Shown piece after piece: positions 1-8,740 of a stretch of 64,000 bases of DNA (the stretch's first letter is position 1; each line of letters begins with the position of its first letter). Below the pieces are notes generated by a model. It saw nothing but the letters and a program-made list of their open reading frames with translations, did no database searches and was not told the origin of the DNA. The translations under genes and the position numbers were made by a program. The stretch comes from Rhizobium sp. CF080 (lineage in GTDB: Bacteria > Pseudomonadota > Alphaproteobacteria > Rhizobiales > Rhizobiaceae): NCBI RefSeq assembly GCF_000282095.2, contig NZ_AKKC02000001.1:124001-188000 (forward strand), read 5' to 3'.

Positions 1-201
1 CCGATGCTGATGGTGGAAGCCGACGGCATCGCCCGACCGCTGGAAAACCATATCGGCGACGTGCGCACCAACGGCGTCAGGCAGCGCCGCCGCCATTCCT
101 ATTTCGCGGCCCGCCGGCCACGCTTCCTGGTCCGCCGCACCACCGGCAGCCTCGGCGTGACGATGAAGATCGAAGGCAAGGAGATTATCGCGCGCCGCTA
201 G
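1..201 (+). CDS. C-terminal end of a DUF6101-like protein (5' end outside window)
   Basis: The reading frame is open from the first base to the TAG at 199-201, so about 66 C-terminal residues of a longer gene are visible. The tail is very basic (an RQRRRH stretch, then RRPRFLVRR) and ends in KIEGKEIIARR. From memory this resembles the C-terminus of the rhizobial DUF6101 family (around 200 residues, function unknown), which has an RRPRFL-type tail. It converges on ubiA and is followed by a rho-independent terminator. The family name is recalled, not searched; that it is the end of a real gene is much surer. Confidence 0.6.
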   Translation, partial: PMLMVEADGIARPLENHIGDVRTNGVRQRRRHSYFAARRPRFLVRRTTGSLGVTMKIEGKEIIARR

Positions 202-248
202 GGCTTTGCTGTCCCTTTGTCCTCCGCCCGCGCGATAAGGTGGGAGAG

Positions 249-277
249 AGCCCGATCCGCTAACGGTCGGGCTTTTT
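249..277 (+). terminator. Rho-independent terminator
   Basis: The arms AGCCCGA (249-255) and TCGGGCT (267-273) pair around a short loop and are followed by a T run (273-277). It lies 47 bases after the stop of the first gene, just before the convergent ubiA stop. Confidence 0.75.
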
Positions 278-280
278 CCA

Positions 281-1231
281 TTAAAGGGCGAGCGACAGGA
301 CGAGGCCGGCAAACAGGATCGCGCCGACGCGGTTGTTGGACTTGAACAACCTCAGGCACTGGTCGGCGTTGTCGATATCGAGCACCAGAACCTGCCAGCC
401 GAACATCAGCGCTGCGGCGACAAGGCCGAGATAGGCAAGGAACCCGGCACCCGCCGATCCGAAAGCCAACAGCAGGAAGACCAGTGTCAGGCCGTAAAGG
501 CCGATCAGCCACGGCTTGGTATTGTCGCCGAACAGACGGGCGGTCGAGCGGACCCCGATCAGCTCGTCATCCTCCTTGTCCTGATGGGCGTAGATCGTGT
601 CGTATCCGATCGTCCAGGCGATGGCTGCCAGATAGAGCCAGAGGGCTGCAAGCGAGAGGCTGCCGAACGTGGCGGCCCAACCCATCAGCGCACCCCAGGA
701 AAAGGCAAGGCCGAGGAAGAACTGCGGCCAGTCGGTGAACCGCTTGGCGAAGGGATAGATTGCCACCACCGCCAGCGACAGGATGCCGAGCAGGATCGTG
801 AAGGCATTGAACTGGACGAGGACGAGCAGGCCGACCAGCGCCTGCACTGCAATGAAGACCTTGGCCTCGAAGCGGGATACGCGGCCGGACGGCAGCGGCC
901 GCGAACGGGTGCGCGCCACTTCCATGTCGATATCGTGGTCGACGAGATCGTTATAGGTGCAGCCGGCACCGCGCATGGCGACCGACCCCAAGAAGAACAG
1001 CAGGAGGTGGAAAAGCAGGAGGCCGAAGGAAAACGTCCCCTCGCCCTTGGCAGCGTTCGCCGCCAGCGCCGCCGACCAGAAACAGGGCCACATCAGCAGC
1101 TGCCAGCCGATTGGCCGGTCCCACCTTGCCAGCTGCGCATAGGGCCAGGCCGGCCGCGGCAGAACGCGATAGACCCAATTGTCGGATGGAGCGTCGGCCA
1201 CGCGGCCGCTGAAATCGTCGGCGTTCGTCAT
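281..1231 (-). CDS. ubiA: 4-hydroxybenzoate polyprenyltransferase
   Basis: Membrane enzyme that attaches the polyprenyl tail to 4-hydroxybenzoate in ubiquinone synthesis. The 316-residue product has the UbiA signature NDLVDHDID at residues 94-102 and a second aspartate motif (YDTIYAHQDKEDD) near residue 210, which bind Mg-diphosphate. Several hydrophobic helices surround them. The frame is open 40 codons further upstream, but the ATG at 1231 gives the usual family N-terminus and length. The polyprenyl diphosphate synthase at 25.9 kb probably supplies the tail substrate. The next gene upstream on this strand is mipA-like. Confidence 0.95.
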   Translation of the reverse strand: MTNADDFSGRVADAPSDNWVYRVLPRPAWPYAQLARWDRPIGWQLLMWPCFWSAALAANAAKGEGTFSFGLLLFHLLLFFLGSVAMRGAGCTYNDLVDHDIDMEVARTRSRPLPSGRVSRFEAKVFIAVQALVGLLVLVQFNAFTILLGILSLAVVAIYPFAKRFTDWPQFFLGLAFSWGALMGWAATFGSLSLAALWLYLAAIAWTIGYDTIYAHQDKEDDELIGVRSTARLFGDNTKPWLIGLYGLTLVFLLLAFGSAGAGFLAYLGLVAAALMFGWQVLVLDIDNADQCLRLFKSNNRVGAILFAGLVLSLAL

Positions 1232-1354
1232 GGCCGGTTCTAGCGCCGCCCGAACGGTGCGGTCAAGCGGACGCGTTGTCGCCTCATGGTGCCGACAGGT
1301 CAACGCCTCGGGGCGTGGCAGAGCCACGCCTTCCGGCGCGGACACGTCCACGCC

Positions 1355-2164
1355 TTAGGGCAGCGAGAAGCCGAATTTGTAGCTTGCCGAAACGCCGAAC
1401 ATCAGCTGGTTTTTCGAACCGCGCTCGCGCACCAGGCTGCTGTCGGCGGCATCGCCGGTCAGCCGCTTGTATTCGGCGAACGAGGACAGCTCGAGCTGTT
1501 CAGTCGCCTTCCAGGTCAGCGCCGCACCGACGCCGACCGAATGCAGGCCGCTGCCCGGATCGTAGGCGGAGAGACCCGATGCCGCCGACTGGCTCGGGGT
1601 CACCTTATAATAGGCGTCGTTGTAGCCGTTGCTTGCCCAGGTCGCGCGCGGACCGCCGGAAAGCCTGAGATCCGGCTGAAGATCGGTGAACGCATCGACC
1701 GAGACATCGGCGACGACGCCATCATGGCTGCGGATGCCCTGCCGGACTTCGGCTCGGGCGCGAATCCAGTCGGTCGGATAGATATCGATGAAGCCACCGA
1801 GTTCGCCGCCGAGCTTGACGTTCTTCAGGCCCTTCAGATCGTCGGACGTATCGCCGTCGCGCGGCATGATCAGCTTGGCCGCCACGCCGGCGCGGATCGA
1901 ACCCTGGTCGATCAGCGCGAAGGAGATGCTGTCGTTGCGGGACGTGAAGCGGGCCTGCTTGCTGTTCTGGCGGCCGAGCGAGATGATCGGCGAGAACTGC
2001 AGGCTGCGGCCATTGTCACCTTCAAATTTCGGCGCAACGAAACCGGCGCCGCCGAGCGTCAGGTACCAGTCGCCGGACCAGAAACCTTCTTGGGCCTTGG
2101 CGCTGCCGGAAGAAACAATCGAAAAAACGGAAATGAAAAGAGCAGCCCGGAGAGGCAAGGACAT
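1355..2164 (-). CDS. MipA/OmpV family outer membrane protein
   Basis: 269-residue secreted protein. An N-terminal signal peptide (hydrophobic residues about 4-20, cleavage near SAKA-QEG) is followed by alternating strand-like segments with GGAGFVAPKFEG early on and a final strand ending in aromatic residues (ASYKFGFSLP), typical of an outer-membrane barrel. MipA/OmpV proteins act as scaffolds for murein-synthesising enzymes in some bacteria or as outer-membrane proteins of unclear role. The ATG at 2164 is preferred over a frame extension to 2206 because it places the signal peptide at the terminus. Confidence 0.85.
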   Translation of the reverse strand: MSLPLRAALFISVFSIVSSGSAKAQEGFWSGDWYLTLGGAGFVAPKFEGDNGRSLQFSPIISLGRQNSKQARFTSRNDSISFALIDQGSIRAGVAAKLIMPRDGDTSDDLKGLKNVKLGGELGGFIDIYPTDWIRARAEVRQGIRSHDGVVADVSVDAFTDLQPDLRLSGGPRATWASNGYNDAYYKVTPSQSAASGLSAYDPGSGLHSVGVGAALTWKATEQLELSSFAEYKRLTGDAADSSLVRERGSKNQLMFGVSASYKFGFSLP

Positions 2165-2264
2165 GGCAACGGATCCCGAAAACGCAAAACAGAACAGAGA
2201 TCCCACAGGGGATTTCTGTTCTATTATCGGATTTCCGTTGCCAGCTTGTTAACCACGCGCAAGA

Positions 2265-3521
2265 TCAGACGGCGACCTTGTCGAGCGGGATGCGGCTCTG
2301 TTCGAAAGCCCTGAGTTCCGCCTCGCGCTCGTAAATATAGTCGCGATTGTCCGGAACAGCCGTGCGCTTCTTGACGATCTGCATCTGGAAGATGAAGAAG
2401 CTTTCGTGCGTGAAGGCCATTTCCGAACCGGCGAGATAGAATTCCCACATTCGCACGAACCGCTGGTCGTAAAGCGCTGCCGCCTTGTCCTTGTTGGCTA
2501 TGAACCGTTCGCGCCAATGGCGCAGCGTATAGGCGTAATGCATCGGCAGGATCTCGATGTCGGAGACGAGCAAGCCCGCCTGCTCGATCGACGGCATCAC
2601 TTCCGAGATTGCCGGGATATAGCCACCCGGGAAGATGTATTTCTCGATCCAGGGATTGTTGATAAGGGCCGGATAAGGCTGGCCGATCGAATGCAGGACC
2701 ATGACGCCGTCATCGGCGAGAACGTCGTTCACCTTGTTGAAGAACTTGGGGTAATTCAACCGGCCGACATGCTCGAACATGCCGACGGAAACGATGCGGT
2801 CGTAGCGTTTGTCGGGCGGCAGGTAATAATAGTCCTGCAGCTCGAAGCGGACGCTGTTGGCGAGCCCGCGCTTGGCGGCGCGTTGGTTCGAAATCTTGAG
2901 CTGCGCGGTCGAGAGCGTGATGCCGGTCACGTCGACGCCGGAGGATTCCGACAGATACATGGCCATGCCGCCCCAGCCAGACCCGATTTCCAGCGCTTTG
3001 TGGCCCGGTTCGGCAAGCAGCTTGGCGACGATATGGCGCTTCTTGGCGATCTGCGCCTCGTCGAGCGAAATGCCCGGCGGATTGAAATAGGCACAGGAAT
3101 ATTGCCAGTCTTCGTCGAGGAAGAGCGAGAACAGCTTTTCATCGAGATCGTAGTGATGGGCGACGTTGCGCCGATTGTGGTTGATCGGCACACGGTTTCG
3201 GAACTGGGAAACCAGCACGCGGGCGATACCCCGCCAGATCATGCCGAAGGTCAAACCTTCGCTGAGCGTATTGTCCTTGATCAGGGCCAGGAACTCGTAG
3301 ATGTCGCCCTCTTCGACAAGAAGGCGGCCATCCATATAGAGTTCGCCGAGTTTCAAGGGCGGATCCGCGACCAGTTCGCGTTCCGCAGCTTCATCGGCGA
3401 ACCGTATCGAAACGGTGCGACCACCGCCGCCGCCATAACGCTGCTCGCCTCCCGAACCGCGTACGGTCAAGGTTCCAGTCTTGATGATTTTGTTGAGAAG
3501 ATTGTGAAGGGACGAGGCCAC
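2265..3521 (-). CDS. cfa: Cyclopropane-fatty-acyl-phospholipid synthase
   Basis: Converts unsaturated acyl chains of membrane phospholipids to cyclopropane derivatives using S-adenosylmethionine. The 418-residue protein has the SAM-binding motif LEIGSGWGG at residues 177-185 and downstream conserved blocks SVGMFEHVG and the YIFPGG segment of the family. The start is a GTG at 3521 with a strong Shine-Dalgarno GGAGG seven bases before it. A gly-rich stretch (YGGGGG) near residue 30 is a little unusual. A sigma70-type promoter lies about 50 bases upstream. Confidence 0.95.
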   Translation of the reverse strand: MASSLHNLLNKIIKTGTLTVRGSGGEQRYGGGGGRTVSIRFADEAAERELVADPPLKLGELYMDGRLLVEEGDIYEFLALIKDNTLSEGLTFGMIWRGIARVLVSQFRNRVPINHNRRNVAHHYDLDEKLFSLFLDEDWQYSCAYFNPPGISLDEAQIAKKRHIVAKLLAEPGHKALEIGSGWGGMAMYLSESSGVDVTGITLSTAQLKISNQRAAKRGLANSVRFELQDYYYLPPDKRYDRIVSVGMFEHVGRLNYPKFFNKVNDVLADDGVMVLHSIGQPYPALINNPWIEKYIFPGGYIPAISEVMPSIEQAGLLVSDIEILPMHYAYTLRHWRERFIANKDKAAALYDQRFVRMWEFYLAGSEMAFTHESFFIFQMQIVKKRTAVPDNRDYIYEREAELRAFEQSRIPLDKVAV

Positions 3522-3562
3522 GGACCCACCTCCAATATACTAAGGATGCCTTACTAATCCAA

Positions 3563-3591
3563 AATCTAATGGTTTCTCGGCGACTTTCAAG
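3563..3591 (-). promoter_or_regulatory. Candidate promoter of cfa
   Basis: Reading the minus strand: -35 CTTGAA (3586-3591), a 17-base spacer, then -10 TAGATT (3563-3568). This fits the alphaproteobacterial housekeeping pattern and would give a leader of about 35 bases before the GTG. Confidence 0.5.
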
Positions 3592-3616
3592 CACATTGCC
3601 GCCATGAAAATGACAT

Positions 3617-3652
3617 AAAAAAACAGGCCGTCAAACCCCCGCCTGACGACCT
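3617..3652 (-). terminator. Rho-independent terminator of tex
   Basis: On the minus strand AGGTCGTCA pairs with TGACGGCCT (one G-U pair) and is followed by TTTTTTT. The pairing works fully only on the minus strand, so it belongs to tex, whose stop is at 3691. Confidence 0.8.
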
Positions 3653-3690
3653 ACATCTTGTGATTGAGATTCATCCAAAGTGCGCAAAAA

Positions 3691-5988
3691 TCACTTGCGT
3701 TTTAAAGCTTCCGCGAGTGCCGCACCGAAAGCGCCCTGGGATGAAGATTTTTCGGTTTTCATCATTTTGGGATTTACCGGCCGGGCGTCGCGGTCGCTGC
3801 GCGGGGCCGGCGCTACCTCGCCGCCGTCCTTGCGCATGGTGAGCGCGATCCTCTTGCGCTTCACATCGACCTCGACGACGCGGACTTTGACCACGTCACC
3901 TGCCTTCACCACCTCGTGCGGGTCCTTGATGAAACGGTCGGCGAGCTGCGAGACATGGACCAGACCGTCCTGATGCACGCCGATATCGACGAAGGCCCCG
4001 AAGGCGGCGACATTGGTGACCGTACCCTCGAGCATCATGCCGGGCTTCAGGTCGGTGATCTCGTCGACGCCTTCGGCAAAGGTGGCGGTCTTGAAGCTCG
4101 GGCGCGGGTCGCGGCCGGGCTTTTCCAACTCGGCGATGATGTCCTTGACCGTCGGCAGGCCGAAGGTCTCGTCGATGAACCGCTTCGGGTCAAGCGCCTT
4201 CAGGGCGGCGCTATCGCCCATCAGCGAGCGCAGGTCGCGGCCACAGGCGGCGACGATCTTCTTCGCCACGCCATAGGCTTCCGGATGGACGGCCGATGAA
4301 TCGAGCGGCTCCTTGCCGTTCGGGATGCGCAGGAAGCCGGCCGCCTGTTCGAAAGTGCGGTTGCCGAGACGGGCGACCTTCAAGAGATCCTTGCGGCTCG
4401 AAAAAGCGCCGTTCTGGTCGCGATGGGCGACGATCGCTTCGGCAATCGAGCGGCTGAGGCCGGAGACGCGGGCCAGCAGCGGCGCGGATGCCATGTTGAG
4501 ATCGACGCCAACGGCGTTCACTGCGTCTTCCACCACCGCATCCAGCGAGCGGGAGAGTTTTCCCTGGTCGACATCGTGCTGGTACTGGCCGACGCCGATC
4601 GATTTGGGCTCGATCTTGACGAGTTCCGCCAGCGGATCCTGAAGGCGGCGGGCGATGGAGACGGCGCCGCGCAGCGAGACGTCGAGGCCGGGGAATTCGA
4701 GAGCGGCGGTTTCCGACGCCGAATAGACCGATGCGCCCGCTTCCGAGACGATGACCTTGGTCGGTTTCTGCCCGGGCAGGTTCAACAGCATGTCTGCGAC
4801 CAGCTTTTCCGTCTCGCGGCTACCGGTGCCGTTGCCGATGGCGATCAGCTCGACATTGTGTTTGCGGATCAGCGAGGCGAGCTCAGCCTGGGTGCCGCGG
4901 ATGTCGTTCTTCGGCGGGAACGGATAGACGGTCGTGGTCTCCAGCAGCTTGCCGGTGGCATCGACGATCGCCACCTTGACGCCGGTGCGGATGCCCGGAT
5001 CGAGGCCCATCGTGGTGCGAGAGCCGGCAGGTGCGGCCAGCAGCAGATCCTTGAGGTTGCGGGCGAAGACGTGGATCGCCTCCTCCTCGGCGCGCTCGCG
5101 CAGTTCGCGCATCAGGTCGAGCGACAGCGATACGGAGAGCTTGACGCGCCAGGTCCAGCCTGCGGCTTCCATCAGCCAGCGGTCGGCTGCCCCCCGGTCG
5201 CGAATGTCGAAGGCGAGCGCGATGATGCGCTGGGCGGGCTTGATCGGCGACGGATCGTCCTGGTCGACCTCGATCGTCAGGGTCAGGAACTCCTCGTTCC
5301 AGCCGCGCAGCATGGCAAGCGCGCGATGGCCGGGTGCCGTCGACCAGCGTTCGGAATGTTCGAAATAATCCGAGAACTTGGCGCCGGCCTCCTGCTTGCC
5401 GTCGACGACCTTGGCCTTCAACGTCGCACCATTGCGCATGTGCTGGCGCAGCCGGCCGAGCAGGTCGGCATTTTCGGAGAATGTCTCGGCGACGATATCG
5501 CGGGCGCCGTCGAGCGCTACCTTCACGTCGGTGACTTCATCCTTGATATAGGCTTCAGCCAATTTCGTCGGATCAACGCTGCGGTCGGCCCAGATCGCCT
5601 CGGCGAGCGGGCCGAGGCCACGCTCGCGGGCGATCTCGGCGCGGGTGCGGCGCTTCGGCTTATAGGGGAGATAGAGATCTTCGAGCTCGGCCTTGGTCGT
5701 CGCCTTGCCGATCTTTCCGGCAAGCTCGTCAGTCATCTTGCCCTGCGAATTGATCGAATCGACGATGGTCGAGCGGCGCGCTTCCAGCTCGCGCAGATAG
5801 ACCAGGCGTTCCGACAGGTTGCGAAGCTGCGTGTCGTCCAGGCCGCCGGTCACTTCCTTGCGGTAGCGGGCGATGAACGGCACGGTCGCGCCTTCGTCGA
5901 TCAGCCCGATCGCGGCGGCGGCCTGTTCGGGACGGGCATTGATTTCCGCGGCAATCGCGGCGGCAAGGAAACGGAGATCGGCGGCCAT
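3691..5988 (-). CDS. tex: Tex family S1 RNA-binding protein
   Basis: 765-residue Tex/Spt6-like transcription accessory protein. The order is Tex N-terminal helical domain, YqgF-like fold around residues 325-450 (starts [13 protein letters not shown]), helix-hairpin-helix repeats around 490-560 ([17 protein letters not shown]) and a C-terminal S1 domain around 648-724 ([16 protein letters not shown]). The last 40 residues are a charged tail. Length matches the family. It is a single-gene unit with its own terminator. Confidence 0.95.
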   Translation of the reverse strand: MAADLRFLAAAIAAEINARPEQAAAAIGLIDEGATVPFIARYRKEVTGGLDDTQLRNLSERLVYLRELEARRSTIVDSINSQGKMTDELAGKIGKATTKAELEDLYLPYKPKRRTRAEIARERGLGPLAEAIWADRSVDPTKLAEAYIKDEVTDVKVALDGARDIVAETFSENADLLGRLRQHMRNGATLKAKVVDGKQEAGAKFSDYFEHSERWSTAPGHRALAMLRGWNEEFLTLTIEVDQDDPSPIKPAQRIIALAFDIRDRGAADRWLMEAAGWTWRVKLSVSLSLDLMRELRERAEEEAIHVFARNLKDLLLAAPAGSRTTMGLDPGIRTGVKVAIVDATGKLLETTTVYPFPPKNDIRGTQAELASLIRKHNVELIAIGNGTGSRETEKLVADMLLNLPGQKPTKVIVSEAGASVYSASETAALEFPGLDVSLRGAVSIARRLQDPLAELVKIEPKSIGVGQYQHDVDQGKLSRSLDAVVEDAVNAVGVDLNMASAPLLARVSGLSRSIAEAIVAHRDQNGAFSSRKDLLKVARLGNRTFEQAAGFLRIPNGKEPLDSSAVHPEAYGVAKKIVAACGRDLRSLMGDSAALKALDPKRFIDETFGLPTVKDIIAELEKPGRDPRPSFKTATFAEGVDEITDLKPGMMLEGTVTNVAAFGAFVDIGVHQDGLVHVSQLADRFIKDPHEVVKAGDVVKVRVVEVDVKRKRIALTMRKDGGEVAPAPRSDRDARPVNPKMMKTEKSSSQGAFGAALAEALKRK

Positions 5989-6213
5989 GGGCGTCCTCGT
6001 TCAAATGGGAGGCGCGACCATAGTCGAAGTTTGTGGCAAGGCAACGTGGCGAATGCCGGTTTCACAATTTGCTGAACCGAACCGTGCCGGAACGAAACAC
6101 GGGGTGAAGGATCGGTAACCAAGGCTCTGTGGAAAAGAAACGGCACCCTCTCACCTCCGCCGAGAGACAATTAAAACCGCCCCGCCGCATGATGCGGCCG
6201 AACGGAGGGAATC

Positions 6214-6423
6214 ATGCCCAAGAAAGCCGCCAGAATCCTGGCATTTGAAACGGCTGTTGACAGCGAAGAGCTTGAGGCCGCCATTTCCTATCTCGAACAG
6301 AAACTGGACGACGCGTCCCTGCGGAACGAACCGGTGCCATTCCTGGCGTATCGAAACAGGATGATCTTCCGCACCACGCTGGACATCCGACATGGAGCGA
6401 AGAACCGACACGGCGAGTTCTGA
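6214..6423 (+). CDS. Small conserved-looking protein of unknown function, 69 aa
   Basis: I do not recognise a family. The ATG at 6214 has a very good ribosome site (GGAGGG, four bases before the start), codon use is like neighbouring genes, and nothing else codes here, so it is probably real. The product is soluble and mixed-charge, with a predicted helix EELEAAISYLEQKLDD and a tail with RNRMIFR. It sits alone between divergent tex and purD and is followed by an inverted repeat. Confidence 0.65.
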   Translation: MPKKAARILAFETAVDSEELEAAISYLEQKLDDASLRNEPVPFLAYRNRMIFRTTLDIRHGAKNRHGEF

Positions 6424-6443
6424 CCTCTCTTGAACACGACCTG

Positions 6444-6482
6444 CCTCCCATCAAAGCGCCATGACGGCCACAAGATGGGAGG
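6444..6482 (+). repeat. Inverted repeat after the 69-aa gene
   Basis: CCTCCCATC (6444-6452) and GATGGGAGG (6474-6482) form a perfect 9-bp stem with a 21-base loop. No T run follows, so a terminator role is possible but weak. Confidence 0.4.
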
Positions 6483-6499
6483 CCAACCAAGCCTTGGCC

Positions 6500-6528
6500 C
6501 TTGACCTTTGCCTCCCCTCCCCTTAACC
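6500..6528 (+). promoter_or_regulatory. Possible purD promoter
   Basis: CTTGAC (6500-6505), 17 bases, then TTAACC (6523-6528). The -35 is ideal and the -10 is weak. It would start transcription about 35 bases before the purD ATG. Confidence 0.35.
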
Positions 6529-6570
6529 GCCGCGCAAGGCCAAGGTTTTCAGCGCAGGCGAGGGCAGGAC

Positions 6571-7842
6571 ATGAAGGTTCTCTTGATCGGTTCGGGTGGA
6601 CGCGAGCATGCGCTCGCCTGGAAACTCGCCCAGTCTCCCAAACTCACGCAATTTTATGCAGCACCCGGCAATCCCGGTATCGCCGATCATGCCGAACTCG
6701 TGCCGCTCGACATCGACGACCATGCCGCCATCGCGGCCTTCTGCCTCGAAAAGACCATCGACCTCGTCGTCGTCGGGCCGGAAGCGCCTCTGGTCGCCGG
6801 TCTTGCGGACGTTCTCCGCGCCAAGGGCATTGCAACCTTCGGTCCTTCGGCCACTGCTGCGCAGCTCGAAGGCTCGAAGGGTTTCACCAAGGATCTCTGC
6901 GCCCGCTACAATATCCCGACCGGCGCCTATCGCCGCTTCACTGATGTGTCCGAGGCCAAGGCCTATGCGCGCGAACAGGGCGCGCCCATCGTCGTAAAGG
7001 CCGACGGGCTTGCCGCCGGCAAGGGCGTCACCGTCGCCATGGCGCTCGACGAGGCGCTTGTCGCGATCGACGACTGTTTCGACGGCGCCTTCGGCTCGGC
7101 CGGCGCGGAAGTGGTGGTCGAAGCCTATCTGGACGGCGAGGAAGCGAGCTTCTTCTGCCTTTCCGACGGCAAGACGGCGCTGGCGCTGGCCACCGCCCAG
7201 GACCACAAGCGGGTCGGCGACGGCGATACCGGCCCGAATACCGGCGGCATGGGCGCCTATTCGCCCGCTCCGGTGATGACGCCGGACATGGTCGCGCGCA
7301 CCATGAAGGAGATCATCGAGCCGACGATCCGCGGCATGGCAGAAAGCGGACATCCCTTTACCGGCGTGTTCTTTGCAGGACTGATGATCACGGCCAAGGG
7401 TCCGGAACTGATCGAATACAATGTCCGCTTCGGCGATCCGGAATGCCAGGTGCTGATGATGCGGCTGAAGAGCGACCTGCTCGACCTGCTCCATGCGGCT
7501 GCGACCGAGACGCTCGACCGGGTCTCCACCGAGTGGAGCGACGAGGTGGCGCTGACCGTGGTCATGGCCTCCAAGGGTTATCCGGGCGCCTATGACAGGA
7601 ACACACCGATCGCCCATCTGCCTGAAAGTGTTCCCGGCGAGAAGATCTTCCATGCCGGAACGGCGCTCAGGGACGGCGCTCTTGTCGCAACCGGCGGCCG
7701 GGTGCTGAACGTCACGGCAACGGCAAAGACCGTGGCAGACGCTCAGGTCCGTGCCTATAAGTTGGTCGACCAAGTCGAATGGGAAAACGGTTTCTGCCGC
7801 CGCGATATTGGCTGGCAGGCGGTGGCACGCGAAAAGAACTGA
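6571..7842 (+). CDS. purD: Phosphoribosylamine-glycine ligase
   Basis: Second committed step of purine synthesis: joins glycine to phosphoribosylamine with ATP. 423 residues, standard length. N-terminal Rossmann-like motif [12 protein letters not shown], an ATP-grasp core with [11 protein letters not shown] and [20 protein letters not shown], and the metal-site segment [11 protein letters not shown]. The ATG at 6571 follows GAGGGCAGG and gives the family start [14 protein letters not shown]; the frame upstream of it (to 6508) does not look coding. Confidence 0.97.
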   Translation: MKVLLIGSGGREHALAWKLAQSPKLTQFYAAPGNPGIADHAELVPLDIDDHAAIAAFCLEKTIDLVVVGPEAPLVAGLADVLRAKGIATFGPSATAAQLEGSKGFTKDLCARYNIPTGAYRRFTDVSEAKAYAREQGAPIVVKADGLAAGKGVTVAMALDEALVAIDDCFDGAFGSAGAEVVVEAYLDGEEASFFCLSDGKTALALATAQDHKRVGDGDTGPNTGGMGAYSPAPVMTPDMVARTMKEIIEPTIRGMAESGHPFTGVFFAGLMITAKGPELIEYNVRFGDPECQVLMMRLKSDLLDLLHAAATETLDRVSTEWSDEVALTVVMASKGYPGAYDRNTPIAHLPESVPGEKIFHAGTALRDGALVATGGRVLNVTATAKTVADAQVRAYKLVDQVEWENGFCRRDIGWQAVAREKN

Positions 7843-7942
7843 GTGCCGGAAACACCAGTTCATTCAAAATTTACCGATTATCCAGACGGGATCGAAACGA
7901 AGCTGCGGTAATCATCGGGGACCTCAAGAAGGATTCCCGGTT

Positions 7943-8461
7943 ATGCGTCTCGTCCTGGCTACAGCTCTGGTGTTTGCAAGCGGTTCCGCTTTCGCGTCGT
8001 CGATCACGGTGATCAACAGCACGCATCAAACGGGCGTCAGTATCGTCACCAAGACCTGCGCAAACTGCCCGGCCGCCGTGGCACGGAAATCGGAAGAAGC
8101 GGCCTATACCGTTCCCGATCTGCCGGCAGGCACCCAGAAGACCGAAATCATCGAGATCAACGGTGAGAAGAAGCTGGCGCGCACCGAAGCCTGGCTCGGC
8201 GGTTCGCCTGTGATCCATGTCAGCAAGCTTCCCGCATGGATGGCCAAGGAAAAGGCCATTGCCGAACTTCACCCGACCACCAACGGCTCGACCGAGACGC
8301 AGATCGCTGCCGCCGAGGCGTCGGGTGACGGCATCGATACCGGCGCCATGACCAGCGCGGTGAAGACGATCGGTGAGGCAGAGGTGGCGATTACGGAAGC
8401 CTCCCTCGCACCGAAGCCGCTGTCGCTCGATACGTTCGAGCTGCGCACCAATCGGTTCTAG
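7943..8461 (+). CDS. Secreted HPE1-like domain protein
   Basis: 172-residue exported protein. Signal peptide at residues 1-19 (VLATALVFASGSAFA-S), then a short domain with a CANC cysteine pair and conserved-looking segments ITVINSTHQ and PVIHVSKLPAW. From memory it matches the family annotated as plant virulence effector HPE1-like, widespread in Rhizobiaceae and named after a Liberibacter protein; the name does not prove a role in virulence. The ATG at 7943 has AAGGA nine bases upstream. Function unknown; probably periplasmic. Confidence 0.6.
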   Translation: MRLVLATALVFASGSAFASSITVINSTHQTGVSIVTKTCANCPAAVARKSEEAAYTVPDLPAGTQKTEIIEINGEKKLARTEAWLGGSPVIHVSKLPAWMAKEKAIAELHPTTNGSTETQIAAAEASGDGIDTGAMTSAVKTIGEAEVAITEASLAPKPLSLDTFELRTNRF

Positions 8462-8594
8462 ATTAGAATATCATTATATTTACATAGCAAAAAGTGCTTC
8501 GATAATATCACTTCACGGAATGCGCGTAAATTGCGCATCATCAAGCCCGACTTGCCCAAAATATTCGCATTTGCGACTGTCAAGTCCGGCATAA

Positions 8595-8615
8595 TTAAAT
8601 TTTTATTCAAATATT
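8595..8615 (+). promoter_or_regulatory. AT-rich box shared by both chemoreceptor genes (copy 1)
   Basis: A 21-base AT-rich sequence starting TTAAATTTTTATTC lies 146 bases before the first chemoreceptor ATG and recurs exactly at 10841-10861, 138 bases before the second. The bases around it differ, so it stands out as conserved. It could be a regulator site or an UP-element-like promoter part. Confidence 0.45.
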
Positions 8616-8740
8616 CGAGATCACTCTCACATCCCAGTGCGATGTGAGCATGTGATCGGCGCAGGAAGCGCTCCCCCCTAAAACTTCGTCCCGCTCCGGC
8701 TCCTCCGGGAGAATTCGGCTGCCTGAAAGTGAGTCGAAAC

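Noticed and set aside
4423..6075. 550-codon plus-strand frame
   Set aside because: Shadow of tex, which has clear S1 and YqgF motifs in the minus-strand frame.
6184..6198. Palindrome GCCGCAT-G-ATGCGGC before the 69-aa gene
   Set aside because: A one-base loop cannot form a hairpin and no regulator site of this form is known to me.
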